A DNA stretch of 64,000 nucleotides from Drosophila persimilis (lineage: Eukaryota > Arthropoda > Insecta > Diptera > Drosophilidae), in assembly GCF_003286085.1 (NCBI RefSeq), contig NW_020825365.1, positions 806,001 to 870,000 on the forward strand, written 5' to 3'. Shown here piece by piece: positions 10,617-21,651 of the stretch. How positions within the stretch are numbered: the stretch's first letter is position 1; each line of letters starts with the position of its first letter. Both the position numbers and the translations under genes were made by a program. The notes under the pieces are model-generated. The model made no database searches. It saw nothing but the letters and a program-made list of their open reading frames with translations, and had not been told where the DNA came from.

Positions 10617-11178
10617 GGAAGCAACAACTTTAAATGGAGCTGCCAATTCGGCCGAGATAGGGCTAATTTTTCTGTTAGTATTTTTTTGTATTAGTATTTG
10701 TATTCGTCGGCAGAGTCTAGGTTATTAATTAATATTGTTAAAAAAAAAGATTAGTAAGAAAATATAACATGAATATAATTTTAAAGTAAAACGTAGTCAT
10801 GAGTGAGTAGAAAATGGTAGTTGGGTGGGACGAGAGTGAGAAGAGCGGGACCCTGAATATGAAAGGGAGCGCGCGAATTCAAAAAAAGGCGCTCATGGAA
10901 GTGTGGGACCCTGCTAGGGATAACGAAACCAACTATCCCCGCTGACGAAAGTGCCAACGAGGACAAGTCTGTTCTATAGGTTAGATTTGTTTTTTTTTTG
11001 TATGTTTTGTTTGTTCAATCCGTCCACTGGCTTATCGGGTCGGAAACACCCCTGACTTCCCCGTGAGCGAGCTGGGAACGAAAGGCCAGGGTGGCAAAGA
11101 GGCGGATCATAGCAATCTCCAATTAAATGAATGCAATGTTTTGTTACGTTTTTATAAAGAAAAAAAAATGTTGTTCAT
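10617..11178 (+). mobile_element. Further retroelement-like relic upstream of BI-1
   Basis: Non-coding sequence with GC-rich blocks (GTGGGACCCTGCTAGGG, CTTATCGGGTCGGAAACACC, CCCCGTGAGCGAGCTGGG) unlike the surrounding AT-rich spacer. I take it as the 3' part of an old mobile element. No intact frame. Confidence 0.35.
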
Positions 11179-11219
11179 CGGTATTTTCTACGGTATATTT
11201 TGAAAATGAGGCGGTATGT

Positions 11220-11278
11220 TTCGGTATATTTCTGAGGGTCGGACTGTATATTCTATCGATAAATCCGCGGTCACACTG
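11220..11278 (+). promoter_or_regulatory. BI-1 core promoter: motif 6, DRE and motif 1
   Basis: Perfect motif 6 (TTCGGTATATTT) at 11220-11231, DRE (TATCGATA) at 11254-11261 and motif 1 (CGGTCACACTG) at 11268-11278. Spacing and intervening words (CTGAGGGTCGGACTGTATA) match the blocks upstream of cert and Cpsf6. A constitutive TATA-less promoter is expected. Confidence 0.8.
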
Positions 11279-11455
11279 TTTACATCACTTACTAAAACTT
11301 GTGAATTACAGAAAAAGAAAACAAGTAGGCGTCTTGTAGAACTTTATTTCAGCAAGTCATAAAGCAGTTTGTCTGTGAACATATCAGATTCACTCCTCCG
11401 TTTGAAAAACTAATAAGATCTGAAAACTATTTAACAAGCGAAATAAAACAAGAAA

Positions 11456-12875
11456 ATGGCAGCAGCTACAGCACAGAAATTTAACGAACGTTTTCAGACG
11501 TTTATGACGGGGCTCAACGATCGCTAGTGAGTATTTATCTAATAGTGGAAAAGGGCAAGCGGCACTGGGGGACTTGCACTTGGCCCAGAGTCACTGGTGC
11601 AAAATTTAATTTGCTTGGGACGCGCTGCGTCATAAGTGATAGAACTGACGTGTTGTTTTGGTATTGAACCACATCAACAGTTGGTCGCCAACGAATCGAT
11701 AGTCCTTGAAACTAGCTTACCTTGTCTTTATCCTCCCCCTTCCCCAGTGAGCCGCATGTGCGCCAGCACCTGGCCAAGGTGTACATGGTCTTGGGCAGCA
11801 CTGCAGCCGCGACAACTGTGGGAGCCCTCTGCCAGATGCGCGATGTGCTAGATCTCGGTGTGCTGGCTGCCCTGGCCACGCTGGTGCTGGTTTTGGGGCT
11901 GCATTTCTACAAGGACGATGGAAAAAACTATCGCACACGTTTGAGCATGCTCTATGCCTTTGGATTTTGCTCTGGGCAGACATTGGGACCGCTGTTGGGC
12001 TACATAAGCAGCATCAATCCGGCCATTATCGTCACGGCCCTCACTGGTACCTTTGTCACCTTTCTATCGCTCTCGCTGGCCGCACTCCTGGCCGAGCAGG
12101 GAAAGTATCTATACCTGGGCGGCATGTTAGTAAGCGTGGTCAACACCATGGCCCTTTTGAGCCTTTTCAACATGATATTCAAATCGTACGTCGTTCAAGT
12201 GGTAAGTAAAAAAGTGAATCTAATCTGTGGATGCCATTTAAATCGCATATTTTCTCCATTAAACAGACTCAACTATATGTGGGAGTATTCGTCATGGCCG
12301 CTTTTATAGTTTACGATACTCAAAACATAGTACAGAAGTGCCGCAATGGTAACCGCGATGTTGTACAGCATGCCCTAGATCTTTTCTTCGACGTATTGAG
12401 CATGTTCCGTCGTTTGCTCGTAATCTTGACTCAGAAGGTATGCTCCATTCGTTAGGGCTTACATTTAAGTTGCTATAGCCTGTAAGCCCCCCGTCCCACA
12501 GCTCAAGACCTTTATGGTTTAGTAGTCTATTGAAGAAAATCCAATCAAATGATCGCCGAACACTTTGCAATAGTTTTCCCCAAGTCAAAAATCTCTTGAG
12601 ATTAAAAAATTCAGACGGTATTTGCCGAGTCTTTCCGCATAGCCAAGGCAATAATTATACTTTCACAATTCCCAGCTAGGATCCCAAGTTTTCCTCCATT
12701 TTGCGGAAAGTATATTTATTTCCAATAAGGTCGAAAAAACATTTGCAAAGTTTTCTGGCTGTTTGTGAAACTATATTTATACACTTTGGTCTATAAGTGC
12801 GAGGATCAATTTACCAATTAATTTAATTACTTTCAGGAGGAGCGAAAGCAAAACGAGCGCCGCAGGAGGAACTAA
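11456..12875 (+). CDS. BI-1: Bax inhibitor 1 (TMBIM6)
   Basis: ER multi-pass protein of the TMBIM/LFG family that restrains cell death and ER stress signalling, linked to ER calcium leak. Exons 11456-11526, 11748-12201, 12267-12437 and 12837-12875 join in phase to about 244 residues, the family's usual length. After MAAATAQKFNERFQTFM come six to seven hydrophobic segments (for example LGVLAALATLVLVLGLHFY, LYLGGMLVSVVNTMALLSLF, LYVGVFVMAAFIVYDTQ). The YDTQ and the FFDVLSMFRRLLVILTQ stretch are family hallmarks. The C-terminus EERKQNERRRRN is the short basic tail typical of BI-1. The last exon is only 12 codons plus stop, after a 399-base intron. AATAAA lies at 13069-13074. Confidence 0.97.
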
Positions 12876-13287
12876 GGTCTGGCGGTAGCAGCAAAATACA
12901 ACCAAAAAACAAACAATTTATACATCTACCATATGTACACTACAAAACTGATTACGTTAGAAAATTCTCAATTTTTTCAAACATACGGCCGTGCATATTT
13001 CGGCTCTTAAATTACAATACACTCAAATGTTCATTGTGCAAAAGCCCAGGCGAAAAATTCTATATTTAAATAAACCCGAAGTTAAAGAAAAATTCATCAC
13101 AGTATTGTACCCTTAAATGGAGTTATCTTTATCTAAACACCCCATAATAGATTACTAATAATGATAATAACGATTGGAGTGGGGCTGCCCTTGTAATGTG
13201 AGGCAGCAATTTAATTAGGCTAAGTGCATGGCCTGCAGACCATCCATAATATCCAGAGGGTCAGACGTTGGTCAGTCGACATTCAAC
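12876..13287 (+). other. BI-1 3' UTR and Gr66a upstream region
   Basis: AATAAA at 13069-13074 probably ends BI-1. The rest, about 200 bases, must hold the Gr66a promoter, since both genes run in the same direction; no TATA box is obvious. Confidence 0.5.
13069..13074 (+). terminator. Poly(A) signal for BI-1
   Basis: AATAAA about 195 bases after the BI-1 stop, before Gr66a starts. Confidence 0.6.
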
Positions 13288-14997
13288 ATGCCGCCGGCCC
13301 AGTCGGAAAGTGCGCTGCCAATGGTCCAGCCATTGCTAAAGGAATTCCAGCTACTCTTCTATATATCCAAGATTGCTGGGATACTGCCGCAGGATCTGGA
13401 GAAGTTTCGCACCAAAAATGTGCTGGAAAAGTCGCGCAATGGCATGGTCTACATGCTGGCTATGCTGATCGTCTATGTACTGCTTTACAATATACTGATT
13501 TACTCCTTCGGGGAGGAGGATCGCACCCTCAAGGCCTCGCAGAGTCAGTAGACCATTACGATTGTAGGGCAGTGGCGCCGTTATTCAACCTTGCTTCATT
13601 CCATCCCCCAGGCACCTTGACCTTTGTGATAGGGCTGTTTCTCACCTACATTGGCCTCATTATGATGGGCACGGACCAGTTAACAGCCTTGCGTAACCAG
13701 GGCCGCATTGGAGAGCTCTACGAGCGCATTCGTCATGTGGACGAGCGTTTGTACAAGGAAAAGTGTGTGGTAGACAACAGCCACATTGGGGGACGCATTC
13801 GGTTTATGCTAATCATGACGTTCCTCTTTGAGCTCTCCATCCTGTTGGCCACGTACATCAAGCTCGTCGATTACACCCAATGGATGTCCGTTCTGTGGAT
13901 TGTCTCGGCCATTCCCACTTTCATCAATACGCTGGACAAGATTTGGTTTGCTGTCTCGCTGTATGCGCTGAAGGAACGCTTCGAGGCCATCAACCAGACG
14001 CTGGAAGAGCTGGTGGCCACCCACGAGAAGTTCAAGCTGTGGCTGCGGGGCGATCATGACACTAGCAGTCGAACGCTGGACAGCTCCCAGCCACCGGAGT
14101 ACGACAGCAATTTGGAGTACCTGTACAGGGAGTTGGGCGGCTTGGACATGGGCTCGCTAAAGGGATCTGGAAAGAACAAGGTGGCGCCTGGTGGGTGAAC
14201 ATTTTGGATATTTTTATCTTAAGTTCATTGTATGTCTGGTTTCAGTTTCCCACTCGATGAACTCTTTTGGCGAATCCATTGAGGCCTCTGACAAGGCCAC
14301 TCATCATCCGATATCCGTAAATATGGCGCACGAGAGCGAGCTAAGCAACGCGTCCAAAGTGGAGGAGAAGCTAAACAATCTATGCCAGGTGCACGACGAG
14401 ATCTGTGAGATTGGCAAGGCCATGAACGAGCTGTGGAGCTACCCGATTCTCTCTTTGATGGCGTATGGATTCTTAATATTCACGGCACAGCTGTATTTCC
14501 TCTACTGCGCAACACAGTTCCAGTCGATACCGTCACTGTTCCGCTCGGCCAAGAATCCTTTCATCACTGTCATTGCATTGAGTTATACGTCCGGAAAGTG
14601 TGTGTATCTCATCTACCTGAGTTGGAAGACCTCTCTGGCCTCGAAGCGCACTGGCATCAGCCTGCACAAGTGCGGCGTGGTCGCGGATGATAACTTGCTC
14701 TTCGAGATCGTCAATCATTTGTCGTTGAAGCTGCTCAATCACTCGGTGGACTTTTCCGCCTGCGGATTCTTCACTTTGGACATGGAAACGTTATACGGCG
14801 TCAGTGGTGGCATCACCAGCTACCTCATCATATTGATTCAGTTCAATTTGGCCGCCCAGCAGGCCAAGGAGGCCATTCAGACATTCAATTCGCTGAATGA
14901 TACCGCCAGCTTGGTTGGCGCTGCCACTGAAATGGACAATGGTAGCTCCACTTTGTACGATCTGGTTACTACCACCATGCTAACGCCAACAGTTTGA
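13288..14997 (+). CDS. Gr66a: Gustatory receptor 66a (bitter receptor)
   Basis: Insect seven-transmembrane ligand-gated channel subunit, expressed in bitter neurons, needed for caffeine and other bitter compounds. Exons 13288-13543, 13612-14190 and 14246-14997 give about 528 residues, the length I recall for the fly orthologue. I recognise it from blocks such as ISKIAGILPQDLEKF, YNILIYSFGEEDR, TLTFVIGLFLTYIGL, LNNLCQVHDEICEIGK and CGFFTLDMETLYGVSGG. The family's C-terminal TYxxxxxQF signature appears as TSYLIILIQFN, Ser replacing the usual Thr-Tyr start. A long cytoplasmic loop lies between transmembrane segments 4 and 5. The start could be 13288 (MPPAQSES) or 13228 (MACRPSI, 20 residues longer); I prefer 13288 because it is closer to the known N-terminus. 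Its stop is 77 bases from the stop of SBP2 on the other strand. Confidence 0.97.
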
Positions 14998-15074
14998 AGA
15001 TGATGCTGATGTATATTTTGTCTTGTTTGCACCTTTTCCTGCACTTATGTTCAATTTCAGCACATAAAAAACCA

Positions 15075-16167
15075 TCACACTGCAGTCATTTGTTTGTACT
15101 CTGCTTTGGCCTCTTTCAACTCACTGAGAAGATCATTAAATATGACATTGGCCCCATCGTAATCCAAAATGGCCACACAAGAGATCTGTGCACGCTTCTG
15201 AAGGGCATAGGACAGCTCGCGTCGTAAAAGCGAGAAGCAGTAGGGCACTTTTTGCTGCTGGCACAAGTCCTTCAAGCCATCAATCGTTTCGTCCAGGCCA
15301 CCTAGAGAAATACATATAGCATTATTGTTTGATCCTAGAATATCTTATACGCTCTTACGTTCTCCTGGGCAAATCTCACAATCGGTGGCCATGATTAGAA
15401 ATTTTACTTTTTGTATACGTAGCCGCGCTAAAGCCTCCCGGATGCCCAAAACGAAGCGAGGATGTGCCCGTGCCTTGATCTCGTTTTTGGTATAGGCGCG
15501 TTTCTGGAAGCGACTCAGATCCTTCAAGAGCTGGGTGGTTAACAGCTTGAGCTGTGGCCTGGTGGAGTTGTCGCAATAGCTGGAGGAAACTACATATGTT
15601 TTAAATTAAATACAATTATGAAATATTTAAAAGAAACCTTCTGAAGCGTCGCGAATGTATTGGATGGACTTTGTCTTGTAGATGTTCCTCTTTGGCACGG
15701 AGTTTTTCCAGTTTCTGCTCCCTTTCTTTAGAAACCTCTGTATCCAGCAACAGGCAATCCAGCTTCTTTCTGAGCTCCTCCTCGTATTTAGGGATTGGAA
15801 CGTTTAACATATTTTGCTTCTTCAGCCTGCGATAGCTGCATATCATCATTTTCAATCCAGTGACCTTTTTCTTGGGATTAAGGCGAGTTTTCCCTTTGCG
15901 CTTTGCTTCATATAGGGGTTTTGTGATGGTCAGATGTGGACGCCTTAGCTTTTTAGCCTTGTTCTGCTTTTGCGTCTGTCGCGACTTGACAACAAAATCG
16001 AGGAGCGTGCATTGCAGCTGGGGCTTCTTGTGCTTATTTTTGTACTTGGAGCTGCGAGGTAGTCTTGGGGCTGTTTCTCCTTCATCCTTTTGGATTTTGT
16101 GGAACGTGTTGTGATCTATAATATTTAATTTGTCCGAACGGCGCAGCATTTTTCCGAATTTTTCCAT
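15075..16167 (-). CDS. SBP2: SECIS-binding protein 2
   Basis: Binds the SECIS element in selenoprotein mRNA 3' UTRs and with eEFSec lets UGA be read as selenocysteine. Exons on the minus strand: 15638-16167, 15359-15579, 15075-15301; total 325 residues. The acceptor at 15580-15581 is fixed by frame; a nearby AG would shift it. The Lys/Arg-rich N-terminal half is followed by the SECIS-binding region (KRAYTKNEIKARAHPRFVLG) and an L7Ae/L30e domain (FVLGIREALARLRIQK, GLDETIDGLKDLCQQQKVPY, RAQISCVAILDYDGA). It is short like other insect SBP2 and lacks the long N-terminal domain of vertebrates. An intact gene implies that this species still makes selenoproteins, unlike some drosophilids that lost the pathway. 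Confidence 0.95.
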
Positions 16168-16410
16168 TGTTTTCCTTCAGTGTTGGATAACGCAAAAATT
16201 AAATGTCGAGCCGAAAGAAAAAAATTCAGATCGAGATATCGAATTAGTTTGTAATATTCAATAATATTGCATTTTCTTTCTTATAGCTATGAGTGTTTAA
16301 TACTTAATTAAAAACATGGTTTGGCTTTACAGTTTACGAACTACAGTCTGGTAGGAAACAACTTATCTTAAGTAAACAATGGCCTACAGAATTTAGGATG
16401 AAGGGCGATG

Positions 16411-18564
16411 CTATAATCTTATGCTGCGATCTATGGCTAAGTGCATATCGTTGAACTCTTTGAGATGCGAGAGTATCTGGTTGCGCTCGTGCTCATAGAT
16501 CTCCCAGTATTTCAGGTACTGGCCCACATGCTTGAGTACCAAACTGCGGGCAAAGTCCAGGCAGCTTCGGACATGCTTCATCCGTCGTCGACAGCTGGCC
16601 AGCACCGATCGCAATTGCTGCTCTGGATCCAGTTGAGCGATAACAAACGCAAATACATTCTTCACATCAATCCGGACATAATTCGGAAACACGACGGATT
16701 CGGTGGGACGCGCTTCCGGAAAGACAAGCAGAGAGGGGCAGAGCGGCATGGAGAACTCCCATGGAAGATCGTTGGCCTGGCTGTCAAAGCGTATGAAATT
16801 TACGCTTGGACTGGTGAGCAACGCCGACACCTGGAGAAATGCTTGAGATAGTACGGCGGACAAGGCACAGTCTGGACGATACATGAATACCACATTCGTG
16901 GCGTTTGGCCGCTGGAGAGCCTGCAGAAGCATTTGTCGGTTGAAATAGCGATGGAAAGCCGTGTCCGGAGGTGGCAACGCGTTCTTATAAACCTTCGGTA
17001 GTGTTTTGGCATAGAACTGACGGATGAAATCCTTGAGGGCCACATACGAGAAGGGACGGTCCTGCGGCATTACATGGAGGGCCTCCTCGGCCATGTCCAA
17101 AATGAAGACCTGCACCGCTGAGGAATCTCGCTCGTGGGGATGGTGGTGCTGATGCTGCTGTATGCCCAACTGCTGCAGATAGTCGCCGTATTTAATGGAA
17201 TCAAAGATCACGACACCCAGAGATCGATTCTTTGGGAAATCCTCCCCAGAATTTTTCCAGATAAGTTGGCTGTACTTGGTCACCATATTGGCGATGCCAA
17301 TCTTCATGGCCGGCGTGCCATGGTTGGAATGGGCGAGGCACAAATTGCGCCGGTGCAGGGCCAGCAGGCTTTGCGACTCCGTGCCCCTGCCTACCGAGAG
17401 CTCTAGGTGGTTCTGGTGGGTGTAGTGTAGCCAGACATAATTGAGGTACTTGTTGATTCTATAGTAGTTGGCCAGAGTCGCAGCATTCAGCTGCCAGGCT
17501 CTGTAGCATTGCTTGCCACGTTGTTCTCTATCCTCAGAGGTTTTTTCATAAAGTTCCGCTGGCATTTGCAACAGGGAATCTACGTTTGCATGGCTGTCGT
17601 CTTTGGCCCAATACGAATCACAGCTGTCTGTCTGTTTTTTCAGCTCGGAAGCCATTTCTTTGACCATTACCATGGGCATGGCACTCTGATGGCTCTGATG
17701 CATCCTTACGCCCATGGCCAGCACGGGAGTGTAGCGCGCCTTCAAAGCTATTGTCGTTGGGGTTCCATAACCATTCGAAAAGAACACCAGACTCTTGAGG
17801 GTATGACGTACCCATCGGACTATGCCCAAAGCTCGCCAGTCACTGGACGATGTGTTGAACGTATGCACACCATTCCTGCTGTCTATGACAACCAACTGCG
17901 GCAGTGTGACGTCTTCCCCTTTCAACATGCTCTTTGCACTCTTTCCAAAGTTAAGGGCGAACCGTATATTCCTTTCGGGATCGAACTCCAGCCAGCAGAC
18001 AGCGGCCGCTATATAGCGTTTGTATGCCAGACTGTCTGCAGAGTCCAGGAGCGCCAGGACAACAGCATCTGAGTGTTTCCTCAGTCCTGCCAGCTCCAGG
18101 CTGGTGTGCACCCGATCGACGGGCTCGATCAGATAGTTCATGAACCGCGCGAGATCCTCAAAGTTCCATTCTCCGGAGTATTGAAGAATATTTCGTTGGT
18201 TGTAGCGCACTATCAGAGTGGGCCACTTGTCCGGATAGCCGCCAGCGCCAACTACTCCTGGATTTGGCACGTGAGTGCTGCTGCAATTGCACTGGAAATG
18301 CCAGCAGTCGACGGCCCCGAAGAACGCATATTCGTGGTAATAGTGTGCCAGTCCATCGTAGAGCGTTTTGGCTTGCTTGGCCTCACTCGACCAGGACACG
18401 TAGTGGAAAATCATCGCAATCTCGAAGTCAGATGCCCCGGCTCTGACTTGTGGCACGCTGCGACCAGGACACTCGGCGATAGGCGCCTGCTCCCGCCTTG
18501 AAGTTTGGGCCTCTGTGAAGCAGACAGCGAGAACCAGCAGCACCAGGTTTAAAAATAAACACAT
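16411..18564 (-). CDS. TXNDC11-like multi-thioredoxin-domain protein of the secretory pathway
   Basis: Intronless, 717 residues, with an N-terminal signal peptide or anchor (MCLFLNLVLLVLAVCFTEAQ). The first thioredoxin-like region has FHYVSWSSEAKQAKTLY and FGAVDCWHFQCNC. The last has VVFMYRPDCALS where a canonical thioredoxin has WCxxC, followed by VNFIRFDSQANDLPWEF and CPSLLVFP (the cis-Pro loop). This order matches TXNDC11/EFP1, a vertebrate ER protein linked to dual oxidase maturation and ER-associated degradation; the function in flies is inferred from family only. The terminal domain keeps just one Cys of the redox pair. The C-terminus (LAIDRSIRL) has no KDEL. Directly upstream of SBP2 on the same strand with a 243-base gap. 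Confidence 0.85.
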   Translation of the reverse strand: MCLFLNLVLLVLAVCFTEAQTSRREQAPIAECPGRSVPQVRAGASDFEIAMIFHYVSWSSEAKQAKTLYDGLAHYYHEYAFFGAVDCWHFQCNCSSTHVPNPGVVGAGGYPDKWPTLIVRYNQRNILQYSGEWNFEDLARFMNYLIEPVDRVHTSLELAGLRKHSDAVVLALLDSADSLAYKRYIAAAVCWLEFDPERNIRFALNFGKSAKSMLKGEDVTLPQLVVIDSRNGVHTFNTSSSDWRALGIVRWVRHTLKSLVFFSNGYGTPTTIALKARYTPVLAMGVRMHQSHQSAMPMVMVKEMASELKKQTDSCDSYWAKDDSHANVDSLLQMPAELYEKTSEDREQRGKQCYRAWQLNAATLANYYRINKYLNYVWLHYTHQNHLELSVGRGTESQSLLALHRRNLCLAHSNHGTPAMKIGIANMVTKYSQLIWKNSGEDFPKNRSLGVVIFDSIKYGDYLQQLGIQQHQHHHPHERDSSAVQVFILDMAEEALHVMPQDRPFSYVALKDFIRQFYAKTLPKVYKNALPPPDTAFHRYFNRQMLLQALQRPNATNVVFMYRPDCALSAVLSQAFLQVSALLTSPSVNFIRFDSQANDLPWEFSMPLCPSLLVFPEARPTESVVFPNYVRIDVKNVFAFVIAQLDPEQQLRSVLASCRRRMKHVRSCLDFARSLVLKHVGQYLKYWEIYEHERNQILSHLKEFNDMHLAIDRSIRL

Positions 18565-19476
18565 TTTTGGAAGAACGTAGCCGGTGTGCTGGCTAATTTA
18601 ATAATGCAAAGAGCACCATATGATTGCAAATCGGTGGAAACTCTGGCCACACCACTGAGTGTTCATACCGAATACTGACAAACAGGCTTCAGATCACCTG
18701 TCACATTATAACCTTATAAATGATAACAATACTTTTAGACTTTATAATGTTATGTTGATAGATACATAAGGGATCATAATTTTCAATAACTATACATAGT
18801 TCAAATTCCAACGGATAATTTCTATCAAAGCTACGGCCGCACTGAAAACATCTAACAACCCTACCTTTACTGCACAGCCGATATCGATCACAGACAAATA
18901 CAACACTGACCAGCGCATATGCGTTAATTAATCACTTTTACTGTTTACTTTTTTAATATAAACTGCGTTAATTAAATTAAAAATTTGTGCAACAAGAACC
19001 AACTACGACGCGAAAACGAAGCTAAAATCTCATAACAGCTCCCAGCAGTCGTTACAGTCGTGCACCGCCAATCCGTTCTAGCACTCGAGGAAATCTGTGA
19101 AGTGAACCTGAAGCAAGGCCTCTCCGCTCTGAATCTTTGGCAATCACAAAACACAAGTGTTTGTTGGAATGCATATGTAAATTCATTCGAGGAGAGTATC
19201 GGAGCGAGCGCATATATAATTTACAGTTTGGCCTTCCACTTTCCAACCACAACAACAAAGCAGCTACGACCATACACACGCACACACTCACTCACACGCT
19301 CTCACACTCTCGCACTCACGAACGCACTAATAGTCACACAGAGCAGAGTGAGAGAGATAACCTGGTGTGAGGAAATCACCGTCATCACCTGTCCCCCAGC
19401 CCAGTCCAGATTTTGAATTGAAACAAGTAGAAAACGCACTGCGCGTACAGAACAGACAGCGGACCACCATTGAAAT
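18565..19476. promoter_or_regulatory. Divergent promoter region between the TXNDC11-like gene and Arl5
   Basis: About 900 bases shared by two genes facing outward. A DRE-like GATATCGATCA lies near 18885-18895 and a CACA-rich tract at 19273-19325. The Arl5 5' UTR probably begins within 19000-19200. No open frame is supported. Confidence 0.45.
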
Positions 19477-20016
19477 ATGGGGCTTTTACTCTCCCGCTTA
19501 TGGCGAATGTTTGGGAACGAGGAACACAAACTGGTGATGGTGGGCCTCGACAATGCGGGAAAGACGACCATCCTGTACCAGTTCCTAATGAACGAGGTGG
19601 TCCACACGAGTCCCACCATCGGATCCAATGTGGAGGAGGTTGTGTGGAGAAACATACACTTTCTGGTGTGGGACCTGGGCGGGCAGCAGAGTTTAAGGGC
19701 CGCCTGGAGCACATACTACACAAACACAGAGCTGGTGATCATGGTCATAGACTCAACGGACCGGGAGCGGCTGGCGGTGACTCGAGAAGAGCTGTATCGC
19801 ATGCTCCAGCATGAGGACCTGAGCAAGGCCAGCCTTCTGGTCTATGCCAATAAGCAGGATCTGAAGGGATCGATGTCGGCGGCCGAAATCTCACGGCAAC
19901 TGGACCTGACCTCCATCAAGAAGCACCAGTGGCACATCCAGGCGTGTTGTGCGCTTACTGGGGAGGGCTTGTATCAGGGTCTGGAGTGGATCGTTCAGCG
20001 CATCAAGAACAAATGA
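19477..20016 (+). CDS. Arl5: ADP-ribosylation factor-like GTPase 5
   Basis: Small GTPase of the Arf family that acts at the trans-Golgi and recruits GARP and other effectors for endosome-to-Golgi traffic. Intronless, 179 residues. Gly2 follows the start Met (MGLLLSRLW) for myristoylation. Nucleotide motifs: GLDNAGKTT (P-loop), TIGSNVEEV (switch 1 with its Thr), WDLGGQQ (switch 2), NKQD (guanine recognition) and CCALTGEGL (the SA-like loop). The SNVEEV and [14 protein letters not shown] sequences are characteristic of Arl5 rather than Arf1. Tail to tail with Rab19. Confidence 0.97.
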   Translation: MGLLLSRLWRMFGNEEHKLVMVGLDNAGKTTILYQFLMNEVVHTSPTIGSNVEEVVWRNIHFLVWDLGGQQSLRAAWSTYYTNTELVIMVIDSTDRERLAVTREELYRMLQHEDLSKASLLVYANKQDLKGSMSAAEISRQLDLTSIKKHQWHIQACCALTGEGLYQGLEWIVQRIKNK

Positions 20017-20266
20017 CAGGCCACTGTAGCGTACGACCATAGCTAATAATTGTAGAAGGGTAATCAAATTTTTTTGTAAATGTAAAGCCACATAATACTG
20101 AGAAAAGGGTGTAACAGACTTTAAGCGTTTCGCCGATTGTTTAAAAAGTTGTTGCCAAGCCAATTTTATTAAGTGTATAAAATAACGACCCCTCAATGAT
20201 GAAAATTTACGAGTGTACGAGTATGATAATGATAATGTCTAAGATCTAAGCCAATTAACTACTTCC

Positions 20267-20272
20267 AATAAA
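20267..20272 (+). terminator. Poly(A) signal for Arl5
   Basis: AATAAA about 250 bases after the Arl5 stop. An AATAAA for the opposite strand (TTTATT at 20287-20292) lies just beyond it and could serve Rab19, which would make the two 3' UTRs meet or overlap slightly. Confidence 0.55.
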
Positions 20273-20620
20273 ATTACAAAAAAGAGTTTATTTCGAAACT
20301 GTTTTCGTATTAAATTGAATACAGAATTGGACGTATCTTTCCTCTCTTCAAACATTGCCTTCTAATTGACATTGTTAGCGCGATTCACTTGTTTGTTGAT
20401 GTGTGAGATTGATTTGTACTCTATCGTCTAAAATAAATACATGGTTGTGTATAGTTAGTATTTAAATTAAAAGGCTTACTCGCATCCGCCAGTAAGTAAC
20501 CCGAAAAAAGTTTTAGGATTAGGTTTAAATATTAGAAAACTAAATATATAGCCACATGAACAGTTTGATCACAAAACGTAAAAGCAAAATAAAACAATAT
20601 AAAAACGGTGATGCTTAAGT

Positions 20621-21651
<1,031 letters not shown>

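Noticed and set aside
15580..15589. Acceptor at 15590-15591 for SBP2 exon 2
   Set aside because: It gives the wrong frame for the L7Ae domain; the AG ten bases further on restores it.
17509..18072. 187-codon open frame on the plus strand
   Set aside because: Shadow of the TXNDC11-like gene; no recognisable protein.
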